64,000 nucleotides of DNA from Prorocentrum cordatum (GCA_963575745.1 CAUYUJ010020175.1:1-64000); one strand, 5' to 3'. Counted from the first letter of the stretch, positions 10,815 to 22,180 are shown. The notes: generated by a model from the sequence alone, not told the origin. Numbers and translations are program-made.

Positions 10815-11021
10815 CCCCTATCCCCTATCTCCCTCATCACTCCCTCTCCCTCCCCTCTCCCTCTCTATCCCTCTCCCTCCCTCTCCATCTCTCCATCTCT
10901 CTCTCTCTCTCTCTCTCTTTCTCTCGCTCCTCTTTCCCTTGCTCTCTGTCTTTCTCCCTCTCTCTCTATCTCTTTCTGTCGCTCTCCCTCCCTCCCTCCC
11001 TCCCTCCCTCGCGGCGAAGGT

Positions 11022-11058
<37 letters not shown>

Positions 11059-11365
11059 GCGGCGACCACGACGACGACATCCATGCAGAGATCTCTGGAG
11101 GTTTCTGGAGGTCCCTGGAGGTCTCCCCGGGACTCCTCCCCCATCTCCTGCCTCTCCGTCGCGCTCCTCGGGAAGGGGGGAACGGGAGGGGTGGTCTGGG
11201 CCGTCGGCGGCACCCCGGTACGCCCGCTACAAAACCCCCTTGGAAACTCTGGGAAGGGGTGGGAGGAGGAGGGAGGAGGAGGATGAGGAGGAAGAGGAGG
11301 AAGAAGAGGATGATGAGGAGGAGGAGGAGGAGGAGGAGGAGGAGGAGGAGGAGGAGGAGGAGGGG
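10815..11365. repeat. Cluster of CT, GAC and GGA simple repeats
   Basis: CTCCCT/CTCTCT pyrimidine repeats (10,815-11,010), GAC/GGC triplets (11,020-11,085) and, after a short unique stretch, GGA triplets (11,255-11,365). Long open frames over these tracts are low-complexity artefacts. Confidence 0.9.
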
Positions 11366-11639
11366 GTCACACATCGTCCCAGAGGCTCCTGCAGCCTGGC
11401 CCCTGTTCAGTCGCCGCCCCTGCTGGGTGTGGGGGTTCGTGCCATGGGGCACCGCTGACATACGGTCAACCTTCATAGTGAGGACAAGCGACTTTCCAAG
11501 GTTACCCTTGCATCCTTCCACTTTGGCCCACTCTTGGCCGCTTTCGCTGGCCGCGCCCCGCTCGCAGAGTGTCGATATGGCTGTCCAAGGCCCTTGCATC
11601 CTCATCGTGCGTCCTTATTATACGGGTTGGCTGTATGTC

Positions 11640-12110
11640 TCTCCCTCCCTCTCTCTCTCTCTCTCTCTCCTTTTCCGCCTATCGCCCCCGTCCGCGGGCA
11701 AGGTCCTGGCGCTGGCGGCGGCTATGGTGAGGAACGTTCACGCGCGGGCGCGGGACGCGAGGGGACGAGCCTTCTTCCTCCCCAATCGGGAGAAGGAAGG
11801 AGAGGAGGGTTGGAGGGAGGCAGAGAGGGAGCGAGGGAGAGACTGAGGAGGAGGAGGAGGAGGAGGAGGAGGAGGAGGAGGGGGAGGAGGAGGAGGAGGA
11901 GGAGGAGGAGGAGGGAGGAGGAGGAGGAGGGAGGAGGAGGAGGAGGAGGAGGAGGAGGAGGAGGAGAGGAGGAGGGGAGGAGGAGGAGGGGGGAGGAGGA
12001 GGAGGAGGAGGAGGAGGAGGAGGAGGAGGAGGAGGAGGAGGAGAGGGGAGGAGGAGGAGGAGAGGAGGAGGAGGAGGAGGAGGAGGAGGAGGAGGAGGAG
12101 GAGGAGGGAA
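11640..12110. repeat. CT dinucleotides and a 265-bp GGA tract
   Basis: A short (CT)n tract (11,640-11,672), about 130 bp of unique GC-rich DNA, then about 265 bp of GGA triplets broken by single G insertions (11,845-12,110). Between 12,110 and 12,690 the sequence is unique and I see no gene in it. Confidence 0.9.
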
Positions 12111-12689
12111 TACCACAGTAAACCAAAGATGCAGCAAGGATCTGCAACACACCCTCCCGCCCCACGACCCCTCCCCACAAATCGTGACCAGCACCCCCCT
12201 CCGCTGCCAGAGGCGCCCGCGTTGACCGACGAGCGCCCCGTGGGCCTGCCGCTCGCCATCTCGCAGAGGACCGTTCCTCCATCCTCCGAGGGGTAAGAAG
12301 TGCACGGCCGGGAGGCCAGGAGGAGCGCACAGCAGCGGCTCTGCTATGCGTTCCTACTCGACATAGCCGCCCGGCCAGCCAGCATCATTTGAAGTAGCTT
12401 CGTAAGATCAGCCCCGCGAATCATACCTGACCCTCCCGCCCCCCTGGCCGGATTGCCTTTCTTCTTTCCGCGGGGTTTCAACCTTCGCGGCGACCCGTTA
12501 AACCCGGGACCTCTGGCGGCGCATGGATTTCTTTCTTCCGCGCGCGAGTTGCCAGTGGAATTCCTGAACCCTTCCCATTACCGTACAACTAGTACTTGAG
12601 CACGACTGGTACTATCATGTACTAGCGCGCAGTTGTTCCTAGAGAGCACATTGTCTTGCCGTGCAATTATTGGAGTGCAATTGGTATCA

Positions 12690-13515
12690 TATTACAACTG
12701 GTAGAACTGCGCGCCCTAGTACAACTCCCTGGTACAAATCCCGATTGCTAGTGCAACTCCCTGGTACAACTCCCTAGTGCAATTCCCTGGAACCCCGTTG
12801 TACCACTCCCGAGTACAACTCCTCAGTGCAAGGAGTGCTCGTGCAACTCCCGAGTAGCATTATCCGATGCAGATCCCCAGTGAAACGCCGCATTGCGAGT
12901 GCAGTTCCCTAGTGCAACTCCCTAGTACAACCCCCTAGCACAGTTCCTTTGTACTAATGCAACTCCCGAGTGCAACTCCGCAGCGCAACTCCCCAGTGCT
13001 ACTGCGACTCCCCAGTGCAACTCCCGAGTAGAACTCCCTAGAGCCATGGTGCAACTCCTTAGCACAGTGGGCGCTAGTATGAGCCCCCAGCACAACTCTC
13101 CACTGCAATCCCCAGTGCAACTCCCTATAACGACGAGTACAACTCCTGAGTGCAACTCCTCAGTGCAACTGCCTAGTACAAACCCCCAGTACAGCTACCT
13201 AGTACTAGCTCAAGTCCCTAGTGCACTTCCCAAGTACAACCAGTGCAACTTCCCAGTGCTAGTTGAACTCCCCAGCGCAACCCCCTAGCGCAAGGAGTAC
13301 GAGTACAACTCCCCAGTTCAATTCAATGGTGCCAGTACAACTCCCTGGCGCAGCTCCGTAGTGCAACTCCCTAGTACAATGCCCTAGTACAAGTCCCTGG
13401 AACAAGTGGTACTAGTACAACTCCCTAGTGCAACTCCCCAGTACGACCCCCTAGTATTAGTGCAACTCCCTGGTGCATCTCCCTAGTACAACTCCCTAGT
13501 GCAACTCCCTAGTGC
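12690..13515. repeat. 13-bp minisatellite array (GTGCAACTCCCTA type)
   Basis: More than sixty diverged copies of a unit of about 13 bp read as GT(A/G)CAACTCCC(T/C)A, sometimes spaced by one extra base. A short second array of the same unit lies at 14,968-15,085. The two arrays precede the two halves of the 1.5-kb segmental duplication described at 13,516 and 15,206. Confidence 0.93.
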
Positions 13516-14966
13516 AATTCTTCACGCTTCGCGTATCCCCACCAGCCCATCTCAAAACAGCAACTCTTGCGGAGCATGCCGACAGTCGTGTTTTTCAGGC
13601 GTGTTTCCGCCTGCCCCCGCACGGGCCTCTCGTCCTGGTGTGAGTCGTTCGGGCCCTTCTTCCTGGTGTGAGTCGTTCGGGCTCTTCGTCGTGGTTTGAG
13701 TCGTTCGGGCTCTTCGTCCTGGCGTGAGTCGTTCGGGCTTCTCGTGGTGTGAGTTGTTCGGGCCCTTCGTCCTGGTGTGAGTCGTTCGGGCTCCTCCTCC
13801 TGGTGTGTCGTTCGGGCTCCTCGTGGTGTGAGTCGTTCGGGGCCCTCGTCCTGGTGTGAGTCGTTCGGGCTCCTCGTGGTGTGAGTCGTTCGGGCGCCTC
13901 GTCCTGGTGTGAGTCGTTCGGGCCCCTCCTCCTGATGTGAGTCGTTCCGGCTCCTCGTGGTGTGAGTCGTTGGGGCCCCTCGTCCTTCCTTGTGTGAGTC
14001 CTTCGGGCCCCTCTTCGTGGTGTGAGTCGTTCGGGCCCCTCCTCCTGGTGTGAGTCGTTCGGGCCCCTCGTGCTGGTGTGCGTCGTTGGGGCCCCTCCTT
14101 GTGTGTGAGTCGTTCGGGCTCCTCGTGGTGTGAGTCGTTCGGGCCCCTCGTCCTGGTGTGAGTCGTTCGGGCGCCTCCTTGCGTGTGAGTCGTTCGGGCT
14201 CCTCGTGGTGTGAGTCGTTCGGGCCGCTCGTCCTGGTGTGAGTCGTTCGGGCCCCTCCTTGTGGTGTGAGTCGTTCGGGCTCCTCGTGGTGTGAGTCGTT
14301 CGGGCCCTCGTCCTGGGGTGAGTCGTTCGGGCTCCTCGTGGGGCCTCTTGGGGGCCTCTTGGAGGCTCTTGGGGCCTCTTGGGGGCCTCTTGGGGGCCTC
14401 TTGGGGGCCTCTTGGGGCGTCTTGGGGCCTCTTGGGGGCTCTTGGGCCTCTTGGGGGCCTCTTGGGGGCCTGGGGGCCTCTTGGGGGCCTCTTGGGGGCC
14501 TCTTGGAGGCCTCTTGGGAGCCTCCTGGGGGCCTCTTGGGGCCAGCTTGGGGCCTCTTGCGACCTCCTCAGAAGCGCGAATGAGCGCTGCCCCCTGAGAA
14601 GGACAAAATGAAGCCAAAACCTTCGTAACATCAATGATTTTGCCATGAAGGAAGAGGAGCGCTGCCCCCTCAGAATGCCCAAATGGGGCCGAAACCGTAG
14701 TAAAATCAAACATTTTCGCTTCAAAGAAGAGGAGAGGGCTCTATCTTCCCCCCCCCGTCGGGGCCAGAATCCTCGTGAGGGTCGTCGTTTTTTAGCCCTC
14801 CCAGGAGTCGAAATTGACCCCCCTGACGACCCGCCGGACCCCCTCTCCAGGCCCAGGGGGAGGGGGTAGGGGGAGGGGTAAACCCCTCCCCGAAGGGGAA
14901 GAAGGGGGGTTGAGGACAGAGCGGGCTCTCTAAACCACTCACGCCCAAAGGGCTGGTGGGATTCCA
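13516..14966. repeat. Segmental duplication, copy A
   Basis: Composite unit in this order: a 105-bp block starting AATTCTTCACGCTTCGCG (13,516-13,622); a 27-30-bp minisatellite with core GTGTGAGTCGTTCGGGC (13,625-14,335); a 12-bp minisatellite GGGGGCCTCTTG (14,335-14,575); a 75-bp unit present twice (14,583-14,735); and a 230-bp block ending AAAGGGCTGGTGGGAT (14,735-14,966). Minus-strand frames of 370-470 codons over the 28-mer are repeat artefacts: the unit stays open in more than one frame. Confidence 0.92.
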
Positions 14967-14967
14967 T

Positions 14968-15085
14968 TCGTGCAACTCCCTGTGCAACTCCCTAGCACTA
15001 GTCCAACGCCCAAGTACAACTCCCAGTAGGACTCCCTGGTACAACTCCCTAGTATTAGCACAGCTCCCTAGTGCAACCACGATTA
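14968..15085. repeat. Second 13-bp minisatellite array
   Basis: A short array of the GTGCAACTCCCTA-type unit seen at 12,690-13,515, placed between the two segmental-duplication copies. After it, 15,086-15,205 is a unique stretch with no gene. Confidence 0.85.
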
Positions 15086-15205
15086 GAGTGCTGCTGCGTT
15101 GCACTTACAATCTGGGCTCTCACGCTTTTCCTCCTCTGGTTGCGCTGGGGGGGGTGGGACCCCTCGCGGGGCACCCCCGCGGCTGAGAATTTATTCATCT
15201 TCCGA

Positions 15206-15569
15206 AATTCTTCACGCTTCGCGTATCCCCACCAGCCCATCTCAAAACAGCAACTCTTGCGAAGCATGCCGACAGTCGTGTTTTTCAGGCGTGTTTCCGC
15301 CTGCCCCGCATATCTCCCCTGTTCCTCCTTCCTCCCGCCTCCTTGTACATCCTCCTTGTGGTGGGAGCGGGAGAAGGACGAGGCGGAGGAGGAGGGAGAG
15401 AAAGCGGTGGGAGGCAAGAGGGATTTAGCGGAGACGACGACCACAACGATGATCCTAACAACGACGACGCACCCGACGACGACGACGATATCGACCGCGA
15501 CGACGACGACGACCACAACCGCGACGACGACGACGACGACGACGTCGACGACGACGACGACGAAGGCAG

Positions 15570-15633
<64 letters not shown>

Positions 15634-16752
15634 TGGTGGGAGTCGTTGGGGCCCCTCGTGGTGTGAGTCGTTCGGCCCCATCGTCCTTGTGTGAGTCCTT
15701 CGGGCCCCTCTTCCTGGTGTGAGTCGTTCGGGCTCCTCGTGGTGTGAGTCGTTCGGGCCCCTGGTCCTGGTGCGAGCCGTTCGGGCTCCTCGTGGTTTGA
15801 GTCGTTCGGGCCCCTGGTCCTGGTGTGAGTCGTTCGGGCCCTTCTTCCTGATGTGAGTCGTTCGGGCTCTTCGTGGTGTGAGTCGTTCGGGCTCTTCGTC
15901 CTGGTGTGAGTCGTTCGGGCTTCTCGTGGTGTGAGTTGTTCGGGCCCCTCGTCCTGGTGTGAGTCGTTCGGCCCCTCCTCCTGGTGTGAGTCGTTCGGGC
16001 TCCTCGTGGTGTGAGTCGTTCGGGGCCCTCGTCCTGGTGTGAGTCGTTCGGGCTCCTCGTGGTGTGAGTCGTTCGGCCGCCTCGTCCCGGTGTGAGTCGT
16101 TCGGACCCCTCCTCCAGGTGTGAGTCGTTCGGGCTCTTCGTGGTGTGAGTCGTTCGGGCCCCTCGTCCTGGTGTGAGTCGTTCGGGCTCCTCGTGGTGTG
16201 AGGCGTTCGGGCACCTCGTCCTGGNNNNNNNNNNNNNNNNNNNNNNNNNNNNNNNNNNNNNNNNNNNNNNNNNNNNNNNNNNNNNNNNNNNNNNNNNNNN
16301 NNNNNNNNNNNNNNNNNNNNNNNNAGGAGGAGGAGGAGGAGGAGGAGGAGGAGTCGTATCCAAGGCAATAGGGAGGCCTCTTGGAGGCCGTTTTGGGGCC
16401 TCTTGGGCTCTCTTTTGAGCCTCTGGGGAACGTCCGAAGGCTCTCTGGGTTGCCTCTTGGAGCGTCTTGGGGGCCTGATGAGGCCATCTTGGGGGCGATC
16501 GGTCGCAGATGGGGCGAGCATTTTTCAGTGTCCCCCCCCTGGGGGCGACGATCCTCGTGAGGGGTGTCGAATTTTAGCCCTCCCAGGGATGGAAAACGGA
16601 CCCTCTGACCACCCGCGGAAGGCCCCCTCCAGGTCCAGGGGGAGGGGGTAGGGGGAGGGGTAAACCCCTCCCCGAAGGGGAAGAAGGGGGGTTGAGAACA
16701 GAGCGGACTCCCTAAACCACTCACGCCCAAAGGGCTGGTGGGATTTGAGGCG
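15206..16752. repeat. Segmental duplication, copy B, with a gap
   Basis: It repeats the order of copy A: the 105-bp block (15,206-15,309), the 28-mer array (about 15,640-16,224), 12-mer GGGGCCTCTTGG remnants (16,370-16,490) and the 230-bp terminal block (16,540-16,752). It differs by an inserted triplet-rich stretch (GGA then GAC, 15,360-15,632) between the first block and the 28-mer, and by a 100-N gap followed by GGA triplets (16,325-16,355). Confidence 0.9.
16225..16324. other. Assembly gap (100 N)
   Basis: Exactly 100 N, a conventional placeholder, lying between the 28-mer minisatellite and GGA triplets. The true length of the arrays is therefore unknown. Confidence 0.99.
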
Positions 16753-17214
16753 GGGGTAACCCCCGTGCTCGAACCTCTTGCCAGGGATTTTTCCTTCCTC
16801 CACGGAAACAGGACCCCCTGCGCGCCCCTTCAGTTCTTTCCTTCTGGATGGGCCCCCATGGGTCCTTCGTTGCAGTCGCGGGGCTGATTTTGTAAGACGT
16901 TTTTTTCTTCATACGCCTCTTCTGCGGGTCCGTGGGGGCCGACAATGCCCAGCGACAGCTCCGTTTCTGCCCGTGTCATCGCTGCCCAAGCGCAGCGTGA
17001 TTGCCACCACGTCGTCGGATGTCTGCGGGAGCTCCCTTTTCCCCCCAAACGAGGGTCCTCCCTCCATCCGTGTAGTTGTTGCACAGCTTTGAGCTTCGGG
17101 CCATATGTCGAGGAGGTATCAAGCGGGAGCCTAAGTTTGAAAAGGAGACACCCCCTTATCAGCATACTTTGTATAATCTGTTATAATGAATATGCACGGC
17201 ACAAGAGCGAGATG

Positions 17215-17395
17215 CCCGTTTGGAAAAGGCCCCGTTCCGTCCCAGTAGTTGTTGGAAATGTGTTGGCAGAGTGTGCGCGCGTCCAGGCGAGAGGCCCATT
17301 TAAAAGTCGACCTGTGATCCATCCGTGTACTTGCTGGAAGTGTTCAAAACGAGTGTGCGTGGCGCCATGGCGAGAGCCATATTCTGAAAACTGCC
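17215..17395 (-). repeat. Inverted copies of the 85-bp repeat family
   Basis: Reading the minus strand, about two diverged units match the 221-905 array: a TTCAGAATATGGCTCTCGCC core, a GGCGCCACGCACACTCG core and a CACGGAT-like core in the same order. A still weaker third unit may lie near 17,060-17,130. The array stops about 10 bp before open RT-like coding begins at 17,402. The preceding 16,753-17,214 is unique with no gene seen. Confidence 0.75.
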
Positions 17396-17461
17396 GGTGC
17401 TCCAGCCTCGTATCGGTATTATCGTTGCAATAAAGGTCCTTACAACATCCAGCCTTTCACA

Positions 17462-19024
17462 ATGGTCGAGCTGGAGGCTACGCTGCGGAAGATGAAGAAG
17501 GGCAAGCGCGCAGACAAGAACGGCATCACCCTCGAGATGTTTTTGCATGGCGGCGATGCGCTTCTGGAGTGTCTTCTGCGTTGTTTCAACCATATGCTTC
17601 AAACAGGTCTTCTTGAACCCAGCTGGAAAGAAACTCTGTTCACGATGCTTCCGAAGAGCGGCCCACGGAAGGACGTCAAGAATTGGAGGCCCATCGCTCT
17701 GCTCAAAATGACGTACAAGATCTTTTCCAGACTCGTTTTCGCACGCATCCAACCAACGCTTGACGCTCAACAGGCTGCGGATCAGGTCGGTTTCCGGCAA
17801 GGGAAATCGGTGGGCGATGCATTTGTCGTGCTTGAGGAAGTTTGTGGGAAATGTTGGGAGTGGGGCCGCAACCTCTGGATTGTCAGCGTGGACCTTACCA
17901 AGGCTTTTGATCGAATCGAGCACCCAGCATTATTCGAAGCCCTTCGTTCTCAAGGTGTTCATACAGAATATCTTCGTTTACTGTCTGATGTGTATTCTGG
18001 CCAGTTCGGAACCGTCCACGGCAGCAGGCATTTCGACATCAGCCGGGGGGTCAAGCAGGGAGACGTTTTGAGTTCGCTTCTCTTCAACGCTGGTCTTGAG
18101 CATGCTTTGCGGCGATTCAAAGACTGCGTCCGCGGCATGGGGCTCGATCTTGGAGGAGTCGAGATGTTGACCAACATACGTTACGCAGACGACATACTTC
18201 TCTACGGCTATTCTCCGGACGACGTTTCCCAAATGCTCGCGGTTCTCCGTCAGGAGTTGTCTCAATGCGGTCTAGAGCTGAATGCAAGCAAGACCAGAAT
18301 ATTCACGAACGATCCTGCTATTGCCACTCTTGAGGAACCAATGGTTTTGCAAAGTGACGGTTGTAGTCTTCCAGTGATGTTGAAAACTGATATGCACAAG
18401 TACTTGGGGAAGCGTTTCCACGGAGATCTCAGAGAACGAGGCGCATGCAATTTAGAATACCGGACGCAATGCGCATGGTCAAAATGGCACTTGTTCAAGA
18501 CAGCTTTCGTCAACAAGCGGGTGTCACTGAAGATGCGCTTGAAGTTATTCGACAGCGTCGTAACGCCAACGGCTGTCTACAGTCTTGCCACGACACCGCT
18601 GACCGCACGGCAAAGAGGAAGAATAGCCAGCGCCCGGGCGCAAATGTTACGACGGATTGTTGGATTTCGTAGAGGTGATCACGAATCGTGGGAGGAAGCT
18701 GGGCATCAATGCAAACGCAGAGTGGAAAGAGCAATGTCGATTTACAAGGTTTCTGACTGGCTCGAAGTCATAGATACAACACGCTGGAACATCCTGAGGA
18801 GAACGTGCGTCGAGAGGCGCGGGTGGCCGTCTCTAGCCATGCGCTGGCGCCCAGAAGGCTCCCGCAGAGTTGGCCGCCCGAGAACCAAATGGACTGACTC
18901 AGTCGACAAGTTCTTCCGAGATCGTTTCAACACCAGTCTGGAGCATGAGTTGCACAATGCTCACGGCAGGTTTTCGGATGAATTTCGGACTGAGTACTTG
19001 TCATACATGCACTCCGCCGGGTAG
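17462..19024 (+). CDS. LINE-type reverse transcriptase, intact 520-codon ORF
   Basis: This is the only long undamaged RT ORF in the window. It starts at the ATG at 17,462, but the frame stays open upstream to at least 17,402, and that stretch also reads like RT finger sequence, so the coding part is probably 5'-truncated rather than natively started here. Motifs in order: KMKKGKRADKNGI (residues 11-23); NWRPIALL (about 77); DQVGFRQGKS (about 110); motif A VDLTKAFDRIEHP (about 146); motif B GVKQGDVLSSLLFN (about 200); motif C IRYADDILLY (about 242), with both catalytic Asp present; and thumb helices. The C-terminus has RRVGRPRTKWTDSV, common in RTE/CR1-like LINEs. No endonuclease is attached. 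Its intact state means recent insertion or selection; which one cannot be judged here. Confidence 0.88.
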   Translation: MVELEATLRKMKKGKRADKNGITLEMFLHGGDALLECLLRCFNHMLQTGLLEPSWKETLFTMLPKSGPRKDVKNWRPIALLKMTYKIFSRLVFARIQPTLDAQQAADQVGFRQGKSVGDAFVVLEEVCGKCWEWGRNLWIVSVDLTKAFDRIEHPALFEALRSQGVHTEYLRLLSDVYSGQFGTVHGSRHFDISRGVKQGDVLSSLLFNAGLEHALRRFKDCVRGMGLDLGGVEMLTNIRYADDILLYGYSPDDVSQMLAVLRQELSQCGLELNASKTRIFTNDPAIATLEEPMVLQSDGCSLPVMLKTDMHKYLGKRFHGDLRERGACNLEYRTQCAWSKWHLFKTAFVNKRVSLKMRLKLFDSVVTPTAVYSLATTPLTARQRGRIASARAQMLRRIVGFRRGDHESWEEAGHQCKRRVERAMSIYKVSDWLEVIDTTRWNILRRTCVERRGWPSLAMRWRPEGSRRVGRPRTKWTDSVDKFFRDRFNTSLEHELHNAHGRFSDEFRTEYLSYMHSAG

Positions 19025-19140
19025 CAATACCCTTGAGGCTTGAGGGGTGTCTTTTTGATTCTCACCCGTGCATGGTTTTTCCCGCACTGCATGATTCACG
19101 CCGTTCCCGCAAGCGGGACGAGACGTCCTTGGACGCTCGA

Positions 19141-19175
19141 TCGGACGTTCTGTTCTGTTCTGTTCTGTTCTCCGA
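19141..19175 (+). repeat. (GTTCT)n pentamer after the RT ORF
   Basis: Four to five GTTCT units about 120 bp after the RT stop codon. It may be the simple-repeat 3' tail of that LINE copy, by analogy with the (TAAG)n tail of element 1. GGA/GAG-rich sequence follows at 19,250-19,435 with no gene. Confidence 0.5.
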
Positions 19176-19454
19176 TATCACAGTTTGTCAGAAGGAAGTC
19201 TCATGCGAAACTCCCGGCCAGCCCTGACGACCCATTTGGTGGTGCGACAGGGAGGAGTTGCCCAGGAGGGGAGTGAGTGAAGGCAGGAAGAGCAGAGGAG
19301 GAGCACGGGAGGAGGGCGGAGGAGAGAGAGAAGCCAGGGGGGAAGGGGGGGAGGGAGGGACGGACAGATGGACGGACGGAGGAGAAGGGCAGAGGAAGGC
19401 AGAGGAGGAGAAGGAGGAAGCGGAGGAGGACGTGGGATCTGGGCAAATGCGTGG

Positions 19455-20105
19455 GCGACCCGCTTGGCCTCTGCCCAAGGCAGAGGGTATCAATCAACGG
19501 ACGCTGGCGACATGAACCGCAGACGAAGCGATTGCGTGTTCTGCTCATGTGGTCGCAGCAGGGGCATCATCGTGATGATGAGCGCCCTGACGCGCTGGTG
19601 TGGCATAGCGATGGATACATGTGGATCGCTGGCAATCCGCACATGCATCCATTCATGTATCGTCGCAGGGACACCATCATAATGATAAATGGCATGGCGT
19701 GCATGTGTGGCACACCTATGTCATGACACGCTGGTGTGCTGAGGTTGTACAGCAGGGGGTCCGACGTCAGCACCGATCCATTGAAGGCTGGTCTTCCGCA
19801 TGTATATCCAATCGTGCACCATCGCAGGACCATCGTCATGATGATGAGTGCCATGACACGTTGGTGTGGCAGAGCTCTGTCATGACACGCTGGTGCGCCA
19901 AGAATATACAACATGGCGTCCTCATTCAACGCTGACCCCAAGGATTGTGTAGGACTCTTCGGCCCCCTCAAGAACCTTCTGGACGGGAAAACGTTCCGAG
20001 GGCGGTTTCGTGGACAGTTTTTTTCTCTTCGGTGCCGCAGCGAGAAAACATGTCGTTTTGTGGGTCGAGCTGGCTGTCGCCTGAGCTACAAACAACATCT
20101 TCCCC
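19455..20105. repeat. Tandem duplication, unit A (650 bp)
   Basis: This unit is collinear with 20,106-20,865. Both begin CCCGCTTGGCnnCTGCCCAA, pass through CAACGGACGCTGGC and AGACGAAGCGATTGCGTG, contain several CTGACACGCTGGTGTGGCA-like sub-repeats alternating with CATCATnATGATGA palindromes, and end with a shared CTACAAACA stretch. Only short interrupted open frames occur. It could be a diverged non-coding element in two head-to-tail copies. Confidence 0.88.
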
Positions 20106-20489
20106 TACCAAGAGCGCGGCCCGCTTGGCTGCTGCCCAATGCAAGAAGTACCAACGGACGCTGGCATGCGTCCCAGACGAAGCGATTGCGTGCTCTGCAT
20201 GTGTCGACGTAGCAGGGACATCATTTTCATGGTGAGTGCCCTGACACGCTGGTGTCGCAGAGCGATGGGTGCACATGGAACGCTGGGCATCCGCATGCGT
20301 GTCCAGCCATGTGTCGTCGCAGGAACATCATCATGATGATGGCGTCATGACCCGCCCGCGTGGCTCACCGATGTCATGACATGCTCCTGCGCCAGGGAGA
20401 TGCACAGCACGGGGTCCTAATCCAGCACCGGTCCACTGAAGGCTGCCCCCTCCGCATATGCATCCCGTCGTGCATCACAGCAGGACCAC

Positions 20490-20527
<38 letters not shown>

Positions 20528-20865
20528 CCATCACCATCACCATCACCATCACCATCACCATCATCATTATCATCATCATCACCACCATCATCATCATTAT
20601 CATGTGTACCATGACACGCTGGTGTGTCACATTGATGTCATGACGCGCTGGTGTACCAAGAATTGATTCCATGGGGTCTTACTTCTCAGCCGGTCCTTGA
20701 GATCATGTAAAGCCGCTCGGCCTCCTCACGGTCGCTCTGGACGGGAAGTCGTTCCAATGCCGATTTCGTGGACATCTCCCTCTGGGTGCCACAACGGCAA
20801 AACATTACGTTTCGTGTGTCGAAAGGCGTTTGGTCTAAATTACAAACACCGTTTTTTTTTCCACA
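20106..20865. repeat. Tandem duplication, unit B (760 bp) with CAT expansion
   Basis: Second copy of the 19,455 unit. It is about 100 bp longer because of a (CAT)n/(CAC)n triplet tract at 20,483-20,605, which corresponds to a short CATCGT palindrome in unit A. So the triplet expanded inside one copy. From 20,866 to 21,230 the sequence is unique and no gene is seen. Confidence 0.88.
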
Positions 20866-21234
20866 GGACTTTAAGATACTTGGGTGCTTTCTCAAAGAAC
20901 AACATGACTTTTTATTTTGCCGATGTTCACCACACGACATCACCAACCTCGTTGCGTGACCCTTGGATACCACCGCTCCCTTCCACACCGCGCGGGCACG
21001 TACTTTGTCATACCACGAAACGCAGTGTCCTTTTACATGCGCGAGCAACCCAATCTAATGTCATGCATCACGCTCCTGTTTCCTTCTTCCCTAAAACAAA
21101 AAACATAATAGGTCGCGAATGCGTGGGCCCAGTGCGAGGACGTGCCAAAGAAGCAAGACCAGAAGGAAGAGAAACGGGACGGTGGGGAGAACGTGGAGTC
21201 GGAGCAGCATGAGGAGCAAGAGGAAGGGGCAGAA

Positions 21235-22180
21235 GGGGGGAGGGAGGGAGGGAGGGAGGGGATTAAGGGAGTAAGCGACAGGATGACGGGAAGGAAGGGA
21301 CGGAGGGAAGTTTGGTAACAGCGCCTTTCGGTTGTAAGGCGGGGCAGGATGAGTTTGGGGAGGATGAGGAAGAGGAGGTATAGGAGGAGGTATAGGAGCA
21401 GGAGGAGGAGGAGGAGGAGGAAAAGGCGGACAAAAAAGAGGAGGAGGACGACGACGAAGCGAAGGGGTAGGAGAGGATTGGGTGGACGAGGGGAAGGGAG
21501 GCGGAGGGAAGAGGGAGGCGCGATGATGAATGAGGAATGGGGAAGGGGAGGAGCGATGGGAGGAGGAGGAGGAGGAGGAGGAGAAGGAGGAGGAAAATGA
21601 GGAGTTGGAAGAGGTGGACGAACAAGGGGGAAAGACGAGGAGGAAGAGGAAGAGGAGGTGGAGGAGGAGAAAGGGTGATGATGATGCTGATGATGCTGAT
21701 GCTGATGATGATGACGATGTTGATGATGCTGATGATGCTGCTGATGATGCTGATGATGATGTTGATGATGATGATGATGAGGAGGAGGAGGAGGAGGAGG
21801 GGGAGGAGGACGAGGAGGAGGACGAGGAGGAGGAGCGATGAAGCACAAGGAGGACGAGGAGGAGGAGGAGGACAACGAGGAGGCGGAGCTGGAGGAGGAT
21901 GAGGAGGAGGAGGAGGAGGAGGATGAGGAGGAGGAGGAGGAGGAGGAGGATGAGGAGGAGGAGGAGGAGGAGGAGGAGAGGCAGGAGGGTGCGCGGACAG
22001 GCAAGTGCCCCTCTCGCGGCTCGCGCCGACGGTTGCCCGCCCAGACGGACCGCCTCGGCGGGCCATCCAGAAGGAAGCAGTAGTGTGGGGGCGTTGGTTC
22101 AACCGCCCACCTCTTTCTCCTCCTCTTTCTCCTCCTCTTCCTCCTCCTGCTACTCCTCCTTCTCCTCCTCCTCTTTTCGC
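21235..22180. repeat. GGA, GAT and CTC triplet tracts
   Basis: GGA/GAG triplets (21,235-21,670), GAT/GCT triplets (21,675-21,780), GGA triplets (21,780-21,985), a short unique stretch, then CTC/CTT triplets (22,110-22,180). GGA and CTC lie in inverted relation. The 250-400-codon open frames here are repeat artefacts. Confidence 0.92.

Noticed and set aside
12690-13515. CRISPR-like array
   Set aside because: The repeats are contiguous 13-mers without spacers of constant length, in a eukaryotic context.
13552-16730. Minus-strand frames of 370-490 codons with TTHTTRSPNDSH-like repeats
   Set aside because: The 27-30-bp minisatellite is open in two frames at once, and one frame runs through an assembly gap. 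No non-repeat protein sequence is attached.
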